Positions 7,391 to 14,354 of a stretch of DNA of 44,929 nucleotides are shown piece after piece. The translations under genes were made by a program, and so were the position numbers. Source of the stretch: a virus. Positions within the stretch are counted from its first letter, which is position 1, and every line of letters begins with the position of its first letter. The notes below the pieces were generated by a model, which saw only the letters and a program-made list of their open reading frames with translations, had not been told where the DNA came from and did not search any database. The DNA lies in IMG/VR virus record IMGVR_UViG_3300043654_000019, positions 1-44,929 of that record; one strand, given 5' to 3'.

Positions 7391-7953
7391 GCTACCAGAG
7401 CGATAGGGCTTGGTCCGATCGCTTCATTCCCGCGATCAAGCGCATCGTCGGTCCGCACCTGCTTGAACCATCAAGCCTCAAGGTCGACACGCAACAGGCG
7501 GCTGACCTTGTCGTCTTGACTGCGCGCAACTTGACCATCGCGGCGCGGGTGCGACGGGCCCACTACGCCGAGCGCTTCCCCTTTGAGTTCACTCTCCGCG
7601 CGCATCGAACAAGCGGGGCGCGAACGGAACTGCAGAAGATTATCGACCGCTGGGGTGACTGGTTTCTCTACGGGTACGCGACCAACGATACCGACCCCGA
7701 GATCGGCCGCTGGATGATCGTCGACCTGCATTCGTTTCGATCATCGTATGCTCGCAGGATCATTACCGCCGGCGGAATGAGGAAAAACACCGATGGAAAG
7801 ACTTCCTTCGCGTGGTTCGATGTTCGCGGTTTTGCGCAATCCCGAGACCCTATCCTGATTGCGTCCAGTTTTACGCCCGATGAGCCGGCTGAGCCGCATA
7901 TGCCGCCGCCACCGCCGTCCAGCGGTAAGCAGCAACTGGACCTGTTCACATGA
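7387..7953 (+). CDS. conserved phage protein with C-terminal clamp-binding motif
   Basis: A 188-aa protein of unknown activity. The body contains DLVVLTARNLTIAARVRR, then FTLRAHRTSGARTELQKI and GDWFLYGYA, then RWMIVDLHSFR. This pattern recurs in phage proteins beside replication genes and is reminiscent of a small nuclease-like fold, but I cannot fix the active site. After a proline-rich linker the last residues are KQQLDLFT. QLDLF at 183-187 matches the consensus bacterial sliding-clamp-binding pentapeptide QL(S/D)LF. It starts and ends in ATGA overlaps, between the methyltransferase and the replication gene. Confidence 0.75.
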   Translation: MSYQSDRAWSDRFIPAIKRIVGPHLLEPSSLKVDTQQAADLVVLTARNLTIAARVRRAHYAERFPFEFTLRAHRTSGARTELQKIIDRWGDWFLYGYATNDTDPEIGRWMIVDLHSFRSSYARRIITAGGMRKNTDGKTSFAWFDVRGFAQSRDPILIASSFTPDEPAEPHMPPPPPSSGKQQLDLFT

Positions 7954-8666
7954 GCGTCGCGGCCGCCATTGAACGGATGATCGCCGAGGGCTTCACGCTC
8001 AAGGAGGCGATCAAAGCCGCCAAGATCGTCGAGGAGGAGCTCGAGGCAGGGCCTTTGTTGACCGCCCGTCAGGCTCGAAATCGACGGTACTATCAGACCC
8101 GCAAGCGTCTTAATTCAGACGCTTTAAGACGCCCGCAAGACGCGTCTGAAAACGTCTTAAAAGCGTCTGAAACCGTCTTAATTAAGACGCCCCTCGCGCG
8201 CGTAGAGGATAATAATCCTAATTTAGAGCTAACTGGAAAGAAGAAGAATATACGCCAAGAGCGTCTTAATCAGACGCCTCGCGACACCCTTCTCGAATGC
8301 CTCTCTCCTGAAAACGCCGACGGCGTCCTGGCTTCGCGGAAAGCCATGCGGCGGCCGCTGACCGGCCGCGCCGCCCAATTGCTGGCCAAAGGCTTCCTCG
8401 CGACCGCCGACCCGAATGCCGCCGCCGAGATGATGATCGCTCGAGGATGGCAGGGCTTCAAACCCGAATGGTTCGACAACGAGAGGCGCTCAAATGGACA
8501 ATCGCAATCGGGGAAAAAACGCTCAATTTCTGACGTTGCACCAGACTTCATCAAACGCATTGACGAGAAGTTCGCCTACCTCGACGACGTGCGACCCGCG
8601 CACGGCGGCGCGGAAGGCGGCCCAACTGTTCGGATGCTACCCGAGGAACGAGGCAAACGATCCTGA
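7950..8666 (+). CDS. replication initiator-like protein with internal origin repeats
   Basis: A 238-aa protein. Its start (MSVAAAIERMIAEGFTLKEA) and the ARQARNRRYYQTRKR segment resemble the N-terminus of replication proteins of alphaproteobacterial phages. A polar linker (about 50-108) follows, then a helical C-terminal domain (RPLTGRAAQLLAKGFLATAD). The linker is encoded by an iteron array (8105-8277), the arrangement known from lambda gene O. It is ATGA-coupled to the clamp-motif protein and overlaps the next gene by 173 nt. The initiator role is inferred from layout and repeats. Confidence 0.65.
   Translation: MSVAAAIERMIAEGFTLKEAIKAAKIVEEELEAGPLLTARQARNRRYYQTRKRLNSDALRRPQDASENVLKASETVLIKTPLARVEDNNPNLELTGKKKNIRQERLNQTPRDTLLECLSPENADGVLASRKAMRRPLTGRAAQLLAKGFLATADPNAAAEMMIARGWQGFKPEWFDNERRSNGQSQSGKKRSISDVAPDFIKRIDEKFAYLDDVRPAHGGAEGGPTVRMLPEERGKRS
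8105..8277. repeat. iteron array, probable origin of replication
   Basis: About eleven copies of a 9-bp unit, GCGTCTTAA or GCGTCTGAA, lie in both orientations: 8105, 8142, 8152, 8163, 8173 and 8261 forward, and 8114, 8124, 8135, 8182 and 8269 reverse, a few with one mismatch. Several form dyads, for example GCGTCT-N6-AGACGC at 8105-8122 and the palindrome GTCTTAATTAAGAC at 8175-8188. Between the main cluster and the last pair lies an AT-rich stretch (8203-8253), a candidate unwinding element. The units fall in different codon frames, so the repetition is selected at DNA level. Confidence 0.75.
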
Positions 8667-9159
8667 AATGTTCATCACGGCCGCGACGGCGATGCTCTCG
8701 AGCTATCCCGAGATTATCGCCGAGCGCGTTTGTGATCCCATTCGGGGGTTGCCGGCGAAAAACAAATTCTTGCCCGCGATCGCCGAAATCCGTGCGGCCT
8801 GCGAGACGGAAATGGTTTGGCATGACGCGGTCGAGCGGCGCGAGCGCGATCGGGCCCACACCGCGCAAGTGCTCGCCCCGCCGTTGCCGCCGCCGGCGCC
8901 CATGGATCGGCTGCGCGTGCGCCAGGCGGCCGATGAGCTCCTCGCCGAGCTCAAGGTCGCCGATCCGAAAGCGATCGATTTCAGGCCGCCGCGATCGCCA
9001 GGCGAGGCCGAAGTCACCCGCCGACATTTCGAGGCGCGGTTGCCGGAACTCGTGGCCGAATATGCGGCGACGCCGCCAAGGCTGGGGCCGGCGCTCGGTC
9101 AAGTCGCCAAATCTGTTGAGCCCCGGTCCAGTTTACAAGCAAGAAACGATGTTGTTTGA
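8494..9159 (+). CDS. probable replication accessory protein
   Basis: A 221-aa protein whose segment 38-105 (RKAAQLFGCYPRN, MFITAATAMLSSYPEII, CDPIRGLPAKNKFLPAIAEI) is a pattern common in phage proteins encoded next to replication initiators. Its biochemical role is not known to me; a helicase-loader-like function is a guess. The C-terminal half is proline- and charge-rich. ATG 8494 has GAGAGG 6-11 nt upstream. It makes the gene overlap the preceding one by 173 nt, and the conserved segment starts before the only shorter option (8668), which supports the long form. Confidence 0.65.
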   Translation: MDNRNRGKNAQFLTLHQTSSNALTRSSPTSTTCDPRTAARKAAQLFGCYPRNEANDPEMFITAATAMLSSYPEIIAERVCDPIRGLPAKNKFLPAIAEIRAACETEMVWHDAVERRERDRAHTAQVLAPPLPPPAPMDRLRVRQAADELLAELKVADPKAIDFRPPRSPGEAEVTRRHFEARLPELVAEYAATPPRLGPALGQVAKSVEPRSSLQARNDVV

Positions 9160-9231
9160 TCGCGCTCCCCAAGAAGCGGGGGCTTGCAGGGGTTGACGGT
9201 TGCGGTTCTGTATTAAACGCCGAGTAAAAAC

Positions 9232-9465
9232 ATGGCTACCATTGGGCGGGAACAAACGACGCGCGAAGTCGCGCGGATCGCTTACGGGATTGGCCTCGAG
9301 GCGAAGCGGACCGGCCTTCTCAAGAAGCTTGAAAAGAAGCCGAAATACCACAAGCTGGCGGCCGCATTGCGGGTGCTTATGGGGCTCGCGCTGACCGACC
9401 AGGCCGCCTATCTCGAGCTTAGGCGGCATCGCATGACGCTCGAGGCGAAGCTCAAGCGGGATTAG
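9232..9465 (+). CDS. small basic protein, end of replication operon
   Basis: An unrecognised 77-aa, lysine-rich, all-helical-looking protein (GLLKKLEKKPKYHKLAAALR). It is the last rightward gene before the transcription direction flips, and its stop overlaps the convergent gene at 9462 by 4 nt. The ribosome binding site is weak. It may bind nucleic acid, judging only by charge. Confidence 0.5.
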   Translation: MATIGREQTTREVARIAYGIGLEAKRTGLLKKLEKKPKYHKLAAALRVLMGLALTDQAAYLELRRHRMTLEAKLKRD

Positions 9466-9674
9466 GGGAGTGGCGGATCGGTCGGAGGCGTGCCCGCCGG
9501 CGGCGGTTCGCCCTTTTCGATCGCGTCGAGGCGACGCCCTGCGCGGCTGATCGCGTCGGCGGCGGCGCGCATTTCGTTGCGCAGCAAGAGCATCGTGTAA
9601 ATCTGCGCCATCATCGACACGACGAGCGCAGTGGTTTGGATCGCGTCAATGAACGCGCCAAGGTGATCTTCCAT
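9462..9674 (-). CDS. small single-span membrane protein
   Basis: A 70-aa protein with one likely membrane segment at about 10-32 (IQTTALVVSMMAQIYTMLLL), a short helix with arginines, and a proline-rich tail. It is the last gene of the long leftward operon. The size resembles small holin or spanin-like phage membrane proteins, but it is far from the lysis genes, so no function is assigned. Confidence 0.5.
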   Translation of the reverse strand: MEDHLGAFIDAIQTTALVVSMMAQIYTMLLLRNEMRAAADAISRAGRRLDAIEKGEPPPAGTPPTDPPLP

Positions 9675-9784
9675 CTTGAAACCCCCAAACGAGCGAGCCG
9701 CAGTTTCCAGTTAGTCAACCGCTTGGGGGCAGCGCAAGGCTCCATTTCGGGGGAGGCGTCGTCAGAAGCGAGGGCGCCTTCGCG

Positions 9785-10339
9785 TTAGGCGACGGCGATC
9801 GCGTTGCTGACGATCGGGGTTGAGCCGGCCGGATTGGTCGCCGTCACTCGGCAACTGACATTCGTACCGCTGTCGGCCGCCGCCAGGAGATAGCTGGCCG
9901 CCGTGGCGCCGGCGATGTTCGCGCCGCCGCGTAGCCACTGGTAGGCGTAGCCGGTCGGGGCATAGTTCCAAACGCCTTGCGTGCACGAGAGCGTCGAGCC
10001 GACCGTCGCCGTGCCCGAGGCGACCGGGGGCGTGGTGTTGAGCGGCGGGATTTCGAGCGACAGGCCGGCCGTGATCGCCGCCGCCATCGCGGCGTTGGTC
10101 AGGTTGCCGCCCTTGCCGGCGTTGACAACCAAAAGCACGTCATTGGTGAAATGCGAGTTGGCCGCATTGCCCGGCTGCAGGCCGACGGGCGCGTTCTCAA
10201 TGGTCGTATCGTGCGTGCTGGCGTCGCCGCCGAGCGCGGTTACGATCGCGTTGAGCTCGGTCGCCCGGTTGGGGTTGGCGTAGTGGATTTTGGTGTTGAG
10301 CAAGATTTGCCCGGCGAAGTCGGCGATTTGATAGCTCAT
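9785..10339 (-). CDS. Ig-like domain protein
   Basis: A 184-aa protein. The N-terminal 95 residues (MSYQIADFAGQILLN..., NAGKGGNLTNAAMAAAITAG) look like a small alpha/beta domain. Residues 98-184 form a bacterial Ig-like beta-sandwich, with VGSTLSCTQGVWNYAP, YAYQWLRGG, SYLLAAADSGTNVSCRVTATN and a closing strand. Ig-like domains in phages usually decorate virions and bind surface carbohydrate. It starts by ATGA overlap with the Gly/Pro-rich gene. Its place in a leftward operon away from the late genes is unusual. Confidence 0.75.
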   Translation of the reverse strand: MSYQIADFAGQILLNTKIHYANPNRATELNAIVTALGGDASTHDTTIENAPVGLQPGNAANSHFTNDVLLVVNAGKGGNLTNAAMAAAITAGLSLEIPPLNTTPPVASGTATVGSTLSCTQGVWNYAPTGYAYQWLRGGANIAGATAASYLLAAADSGTNVSCRVTATNPAGSTPIVSNAIAVA

Positions 10340-11049
10340 GTTCGGGCCCCGAAGAGATTGAGGGTCGAGTAGATCGGATTGCGGCTCAACGGGCCCCCCG
10401 AGCCTGGCACTTGATATTGCACCTGGCCGAACCTCGGATTGCTCTTCGCGGCCGCCGCAGCCGTGCGTGGTGTGCGCGAGGCGACATAATCGCTGCCAAT
10501 ACCGCCGCGCGATGATGGCGTTGGCGTGTCGCTCGGCTGGCCTGGCGGGGCGTTGGCCATGACCGTTGCCGGGGCGTGGATCGATGACAACGGGTCGTAA
10601 GGCGTGCGGCCCTGGCCGCCGACGTAGGGTCCGCCGACGCCGGCCGGCGCGGGGCCTGGCGGCGTCATGCCCGGCGGGCCGCTGCCGACATAAGGACCGC
10701 CTTGAGGCGGGTTCGCGCCCGCCGCCGCCATGTAGGGGTTGTTGAACCCGCCGTCATTGCCGGCGGATTGTTGCGGAAGCGCCTGGGCCGCGATCCCATA
10801 GGGGGTCGGGCCGCCGCCCATGCCCATTGGCGGGGGTTGGGCGCCCGGCTGGCCCATCGCCATCGAAGGCGCGCCTGGCGTGGCCGCCTGGTAGCCCGTG
10901 ACGCCGCCGCCTGGCACATAGGCCCCACGCGGCCCGACGCCGCCCCCTGGCGTTCCTTGTGGGCCGTAGGGCTGGCCCGCGCCATAGGCGGCTAACAACG
11001 ATTGCAGCCAATCGCTGCCGTCGCCGCCGCCGAAGCTGGTGACCGGCAT
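10336..11049 (-). CDS. Gly/Pro-rich low-complexity protein
   Basis: A 237-aa protein made largely of Gly, Pro, Ala and Gln (GQPYGPQGTPGGGVGP, GGPYVGGQGRTPYDP), with a more ordered C-terminal end (FGQVQYQVPGSGGPLSRNPIY). It resembles disordered linker or scaffold-like regions of podovirus internal proteins and is composition-wise close to 21893-22354 and to the ejection proteins. It is coupled to the Ig-like gene, so the two products may act together. No catalytic feature is seen. Confidence 0.65.
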   Translation of the reverse strand: MPVTSFGGGDGSDWLQSLLAAYGAGQPYGPQGTPGGGVGPRGAYVPGGGVTGYQAATPGAPSMAMGQPGAQPPPMGMGGGPTPYGIAAQALPQQSAGNDGGFNNPYMAAAGANPPQGGPYVGSGPPGMTPPGPAPAGVGGPYVGGQGRTPYDPLSSIHAPATVMANAPPGQPSDTPTPSSRGGIGSDYVASRTPRTAAAAAKSNPRFGQVQYQVPGSGGPLSRNPIYSTLNLFGART

Positions 11050-11054
11050 GGCCT

Positions 11055-11501
11055 TTAAGGCCGGTTGGCGGCGATGCGCTGGTCGACGTCGCCGGCGTCG
11101 ATTTGGGTCGGGCTCACGCCGGCGACGGTGCGTGGCCGGTCGCGCGGGTCTCGATCGTCGGACCTAGCCTTGAAGCGCTCGACGCCTTCGGCCGCCATGT
11201 CCTCGGAACGCTCGCGCTGTTCCTGCGCGACGGTGAGCACGGGCTCCTCTTGGGCGCGGGTCGCGGCGAGCTCGTAGGAGCGAAGCTTGCTCTCTTGCGG
11301 GTCGGGCCCGCCGCCGGGGATATCGCGCGCGTAGCGCGAGCCTGGCGGATAGGTCTGCGCCGGCGCGACGGTTGCGCGTTCGGTCGGGGCGTCGCCAGGC
11401 GCGGGCCGGTTGGGGGCCGTGTGGGCCACCGGTGGTTGCTGTGTTATCGGCGGCGGCTGTTGGAGGGCCGGCCTGGCCGGCGGTTGGGGGGTCGTCGGCA
11501 T
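11055..11501 (-). CDS. Pro-rich, helical-tailed protein
   Basis: A 148-aa protein with a proline- and glutamine-rich first half (ARPALQQPPPITQQPP) and a charged helical second half (LAATRAQEEPVLTVAQEQRER) ending in SPTQIDAGDVDQRIAANRP. Start 11501 is chosen for the GAGGAG site 10-15 nt upstream. Function unknown. It belongs to the same cluster of disordered proteins as its neighbours. Confidence 0.6.
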   Translation of the reverse strand: MPTTPQPPARPALQQPPPITQQPPVAHTAPNRPAPGDAPTERATVAPAQTYPPGSRYARDIPGGGPDPQESKLRSYELAATRAQEEPVLTVAQEQRERSEDMAAEGVERFKARSDDRDPRDRPRTVAGVSPTQIDAGDVDQRIAANRP

Positions 11502-11517
11502 GGTCGTCGCTCCTCGG

Positions 11518-11718
11518 TTAGCGCTTGGGGGGCTCGGGGGCTTTGGCTTTGTCTTTGGCCTCGCCCTCGGCGGCTTTATCGTTGAAGCCGGCCGTCGGGC
11601 CGCCGGGCTCGCCGGGAAGGGGGTTGTTGGGGCCGCTTCCTTTACGCGACGGGTCAGCGCGCGTGTCCTCGCGGCGCGGGACGTCTTTCGGGTCATTTGG
11701 ATTTTGGGGGGTTGCCAT
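11518..11718 (-). CDS. small disordered polar protein
   Basis: A 66-aa protein consisting almost wholly of Pro, Lys, Asp, Glu and Gly, with no hydrophobic core (NPNDPKDVPRREDTRADP). Start 11718 has AGGAG 8-12 nt upstream and is preferred over the in-frame ATG at 11742. Function unknown; likely intrinsically disordered. Confidence 0.55.
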   Translation of the reverse strand: MATPQNPNDPKDVPRREDTRADPSRKGSGPNNPLPGEPGGPTAGFNDKAAEGEAKDKAKAPEPPKR

Positions 11719-11775
11719 GGGTGTGCTCCTCTTTACGCACACAGGAAACGCACGAACGGCTGATTTGGTAGCACG

Positions 11776-12045
11776 TTATCGGCGACCCCTAAAGCGCCCC
11801 TTTAAGATGAGCGCGGCCGCCTCGAGGCGTTTCATGCGGTCGTCGCTCTTCATGCCGTCGCGAATGATTTGCTCGGCCCGGTCAAGATCGCGCTCGGCCG
11901 CCTCGAGCGCAACGGCGGTGAGCTCGGGATGGCGGGACATGAGCTTGCGCAAGTCGGCAGGCGGGACGCCGAGCGCAGTCGCCGCTTTGATGACGTTGGC
12001 GCCGCTTTCGACGAGCGCCTGCTGAGCCTCGCCTAGATCAATCAT
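11776..12045 (-). CDS. Fis-type HTH protein, paralogue of 19274-19684
   Basis: An 89-aa protein with a helix-turn-helix (SGANVIKAATALGVPPADLRKLM at 14-36) and a second helical half (DRAEQIIRDGMKSDDRMKRLEAAALILKG). The whole length aligns by eye with residues 10-95 of the 136-aa protein at 19274, which carries an extra C-terminal tail. Such HTH proteins often serve as small terminase subunits. This short copy lacks the tail that would contact a large subunit, so it may be a DNA-binding-only relative or competitor. GGAG lies about 10 nt before the start. Confidence 0.6.
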   Translation of the reverse strand: MIDLGEAQQALVESGANVIKAATALGVPPADLRKLMSRHPELTAVALEAAERDLDRAEQIIRDGMKSDDRMKRLEAAALILKGRFRGRR

Positions 12046-12502
12046 GAGGTAGCCGCTCCTGCCGTTGGACGAGCAACGCGCGCCTTAAGCCCAACTCGAG
12101 CCGGCGGCGCCGATCGATCGTTATCCTCACGCTCAAGCGCGGCTTATGCCGCGCCGGGCCGCCGTACAATAGCGCTTTGAGCCTGGCGAGGCGGAGCGAT
12201 TTGTCATGGTGCTGGCAGGCGTACAGCAAGCCATCGCAGCGCCGACAGCAAAGCCGATTGTCCTCAGTCAGCCGAAGAATGCGGGTGCGACGCTGGCATT
12301 GTGGGCAGACGAACCACGACCAGCCGCCGCCGTTGGGGAAGGTCGTATGCGTCAGGCCGATGGCGCGCTCGAGCTCGCCGATCTTGATCGCGATCGAGGC
12401 CATGTCGGGCCGAATGACGCCGGTCGCGCGGAGCCTCGAGACGCTGACCGCCGGCAAATCGTCCCTGGCGAGCGGCCTTATTCCGTTCGGTCGGCGGCCC
12501 AT
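12038..12502 (-). CDS. zinc-ribbon protein
   Basis: A 154-aa protein with two cysteine pairs forming a likely zinc ribbon: CPQC (66-69) and CRRC (86-89), flanked by Cys85 and Cys96. A basic helical tail follows (RLSVRITIDRRRRLELGLRR). The N-terminal part (MGRRPNGIRPLARDDLP) resembles a family common in Alphaproteobacteria chromosomes and prophages, whose function I do not know. The ATG at 12502 fits that family start; 12535 is an alternative. It overlaps its upstream gene by 25 nt. Confidence 0.6.
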   Translation of the reverse strand: MGRRPNGIRPLARDDLPAVSVSRLRATGVIRPDMASIAIKIGELERAIGLTHTTFPNGGGWSWFVCPQCQRRTRILRLTEDNRLCCRRCDGLLYACQHHDKSLRLARLKALLYGGPARHKPRLSVRITIDRRRRLELGLRRALLVQRQERLPHD

Positions 12503-12972
12503 ACTTGCGACCGGCTCGGAACGCAATTGCACCATAGCTCGGCGTTGATGAGGTTTTGCGCGCCAAGCAAGGCCGGGTTTTGCATGGCGGCGTATTGCGC
12601 CAGCTGCGCTTGCTGCGCGTTAGCCGCGTTCATCTGCGCCGTCTGCAGCTGCGCCTGCAGGGCGATTTGCGACGGCCGGAAGTCGGGCCCGGCCGGGTAC
12701 TGCTGGCCAAAGCCGGCGGGCGGAATGTTGGCGAGCGCCCGCTCGCGCCAGATATCGATGAGCTCTTGATCGCGTCGGTATTGGACATTAGCGCGCGCGA
12801 CGTCGTCCTCGAGCTCGGCGATCCTGGCCTGGGCCTCGCGGAGCTCGCGGGCCATCTGTTTCATCACCGCATGGCCTACCGGGTCATCCTCGGAGCGCCT
12901 AGCAACTTGGACCGATTTGGCCTTGGCGGCGACGCCGGCGAGCACGAAAGCCAGAATGCTTGAAACCGACAT
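12478..12972 (-). CDS. membrane-anchored coiled-coil protein
   Basis: A 164-aa protein with a hydrophobic N-terminus (SILAFVLAGVAAKAK, likely a membrane anchor or uncleaved signal), a coiled coil at about 33-75 (MKQMARELREAQARIAELEDDVA) and an Ala/Gln-rich second half. Start 12972 is chosen for the GGAGG site. The coil plus anchor layout could make a spanin-like or scaffold-like protein, but nothing more specific can be said. Confidence 0.55.
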   Translation of the reverse strand: MSVSSILAFVLAGVAAKAKSVQVARRSEDDPVGHAVMKQMARELREAQARIAELEDDVARANVQYRRDQELIDIWRERALANIPPAGFGQQYPAGPDFRPSQIALQAQLQTAQMNAANAQQAQLAQYAAMQNPALLGAQNLINAELWCNCVPSRSQVWAADRTE

Positions 12973-12996
12973 TTGGGACGCCTCCAATGCGCCTAA

Positions 12997-13650
12997 TCAA
13001 TCCGCCTTGGCGGGCAAGGTCAAGATCGGCGTGGCCTTGAACACTTCGGCCACCCAACGCGCATGACCGGCCTCGGCCTCCTCCCAAGTCGAATAGCGCT
13101 CCTGGCCGGCGGCCTCGTGGCCAACGAACGCCATGGTTTCAAACAGGAGCGGGGGGCCGTGGCCGAAAGAATGATCGAGGCCTAGAAACACCGTCGACAC
13201 GCGCACGTCGCCTTGAAAGCTATCGCGGACGTGCCGATCGGTCGTCTCGAGCCATTCGGCCCATTTGAACAAGTCGGGCTCGGCGACTGCGTCATGGCCG
13301 ACGCGCAGAAAAACCTTGTCGCCTTCGCCTTGAACCTTGGTGATGGAATAGGCCGGGTTGGCCTGATTGCTCATCGCGTCGCCGACGTACTCGGGCGCAA
13401 GATCGGCAATTTCGACGCCAAGCTTGGCCGCAATCTTTTTCAGGATGAGCGGGCTCGGGAACGCCTTGCCCCTGATATAGACGCTAATCCGATCGCGGTT
13501 CTTGGCGACCGTGTAGCCCTTTTTTGTCGTCGTCGAGCCCCACACTAACCGCGCAAGATCGCTACCGGTCATGCCCTTTTGATCAAGGAGTTGTTTCAGC
13601 CGCCGGCCGAAGGCTTTTTTAACTTCGTCCGACACGGCGCGCGAGCTCAC
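12997..13650 (-). CDS. XRE HTH fused to conserved phage C-terminal domain
   Basis: A 217-aa fusion. Residues 8-75 are a Cro/C1-type HTH (FGRRLKQLLDQKGMTGSDLARLVWG, with a basic insert, then ISVYIRGKAFPSP). Residues 135-205 are a domain found alone in many phages, recognisable by VSTVFLGLDHSFGHGPPLLF and RYSTWEEAEAGHARWV; its function is not established. There is no LexA-type peptidase segment. It is ATGA-coupled to a second HTH gene at 13647. It is a candidate for the lysogenic repressor or a co-regulator that reads the GGCAANRTGACTA operators. Confidence 0.75.
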   Translation of the reverse strand: MSSRAVSDEVKKAFGRRLKQLLDQKGMTGSDLARLVWGSTTTKKGYTVAKNRDRISVYIRGKAFPSPLILKKIAAKLGVEIADLAPEYVGDAMSNQANPAYSITKVQGEGDKVFLRVGHDAVAEPDLFKWAEWLETTDRHVRDSFQGDVRVSTVFLGLDHSFGHGPPLLFETMAFVGHEAAGQERYSTWEEAEAGHARWVAEVFKATPILTLPAKAD

Positions 13651-13862
13651 GACTTGATCCCGAGCTCGCGCCTGACCGTCCGATTGCGAAGCGCCATGCC
13701 GACGATAAGCGCCAGCGGGCCGGGGATTGTCGACGGGCGGCCGTTGCGCACGCCGGTTTCAAAGCCGCTGACCGTGCGCACGTCGACTTGAAAGACCTTG
13801 GCGAATTCGGCTTGCGTCAAGCCGAGCTCGGCGCGCGCGGCCTTGAGCTCATCGGGGGTCAT
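13647..13862 (-). CDS. small HTH regulator
   Basis: A 71-aa protein that is essentially one helix-turn-helix (TPDELKAARAELGLTQAEFA, then VRTVSGFETGVRNG). The HTH resembles antitoxin and NadS/XRE-type regulators. It starts by ATGA overlap with a 42-aa membrane peptide and ends by ATGA overlap with the XRE fusion gene, so all three are made together. No toxin-like partner is recognisable, although the membrane peptide upstream could be considered. Confidence 0.75.
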   Translation of the reverse strand: MTPDELKAARAELGLTQAEFAKVFQVDVRTVSGFETGVRNGRPSTIPGPLALIVGMALRNRTVRRELGIKS

Positions 13863-13987
13863 TTGATGATATGCGCGACGGTGAGGATCAAGGCGGATAC
13901 GGCGACGACGGCGGAAACAAACACCGCGACCGCCTTCCACACTTCCAAGCGTGCTTGCTTGCGATAAAGGTCAATTTCGACACTCAT
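13859..13987 (-). CDS. 42-aa single-span membrane peptide
   Basis: A short gene with ATG at 13987, AAGGA about 9 nt upstream, and a stop overlapping the HTH gene start as ATGA. After a charged N-terminus (MSVEIDLYRKQARLEVWK) come about 22 hydrophobic residues rich in Val and Ala, ending in AHIIK. One transmembrane helix is predicted by eye. Small membrane peptides beside HTH regulators can be type I-like toxins, superinfection-exclusion proteins or phage regulators; none of these can be chosen from sequence alone. Confidence 0.55.
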   Translation of the reverse strand: MSVEIDLYRKQARLEVWKAVAVFVSAVVAVSALILTVAHIIK

Positions 13988-14025
13988 GAGCTCAATCCTT
14001 AATTGGCGTTCTCTGTCGTTCTCGC

Positions 14026-14232
14026 TCACGCGGCCTCTCGGGCGAAACGGAGAATGGCGTCGCTGTAGCTCTCGCGCGGGCCCCTGACAGCCTTGAGCCG
14101 GTTTAGGGTCACTTTATCCAGCCAAAGGTAAAAGCCGCCTGTGGGGCTCGGAAGGGCTTCCAAACGCCTTTCGGGCGGGACGCCAACGCACAAGGCCGCA
14201 TAGGCGGCCGCGCTGATTTCAATCTGGATCAT
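14026..14232 (-). CDS. unrecognised 68-aa protein, first gene of a repressible unit
   Basis: A 68-aa alpha/beta-looking protein (MIQIEISAAAYAALCVG, GGFYLWLDKVTLNRLKAV). Start 14232 has AAGGA about 10 nt upstream. It is the first gene after a promoter that carries three copies of the phage operator. Its leader shares the string CCGCTCAAATGA with the ardC leader. Function unknown. Confidence 0.6.
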   Translation of the reverse strand: MIQIEISAAAYAALCVGVPPERRLEALPSPTGGFYLWLDKVTLNRLKAVRGPRESYSDAILRFAREAA

Positions 14233-14254
14233 TTGAGCGGGTTCCTTTTTTATA

Positions 14255-14354
14255 GGCAATATGACTGCCCTTGGCAGAAATTGCAACCGGGCAAAATGAC
14301 CCGCCCAAACCCGCCGGCCTTGCCGACCGACGGGCTTGAACTAGTCATTTTGCC
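14255..14354 (-). promoter_or_regulatory. leftward promoter with three operator copies
   Basis: On the minus strand TTGCAA (14286-14281), a 17-nt spacer and CATATT (14263-14258) form a promoter for the 14232 gene group. Operator copies are GGCAATATGACTG at 14255-14267 over the -10, GGCAAAATGACCC at 14290-14302 next to the -35, and reverse TAGTCATTTTGCC at 14342-14354 at the end of the upstream gene. The pattern is that of cooperative repression. Confidence 0.7.

Noticed and set aside
8105-8277. CRISPR-like repeat array
   Set aside because: Units are 9 bp, alternate in orientation and lack regular spacers; they fit origin iterons.
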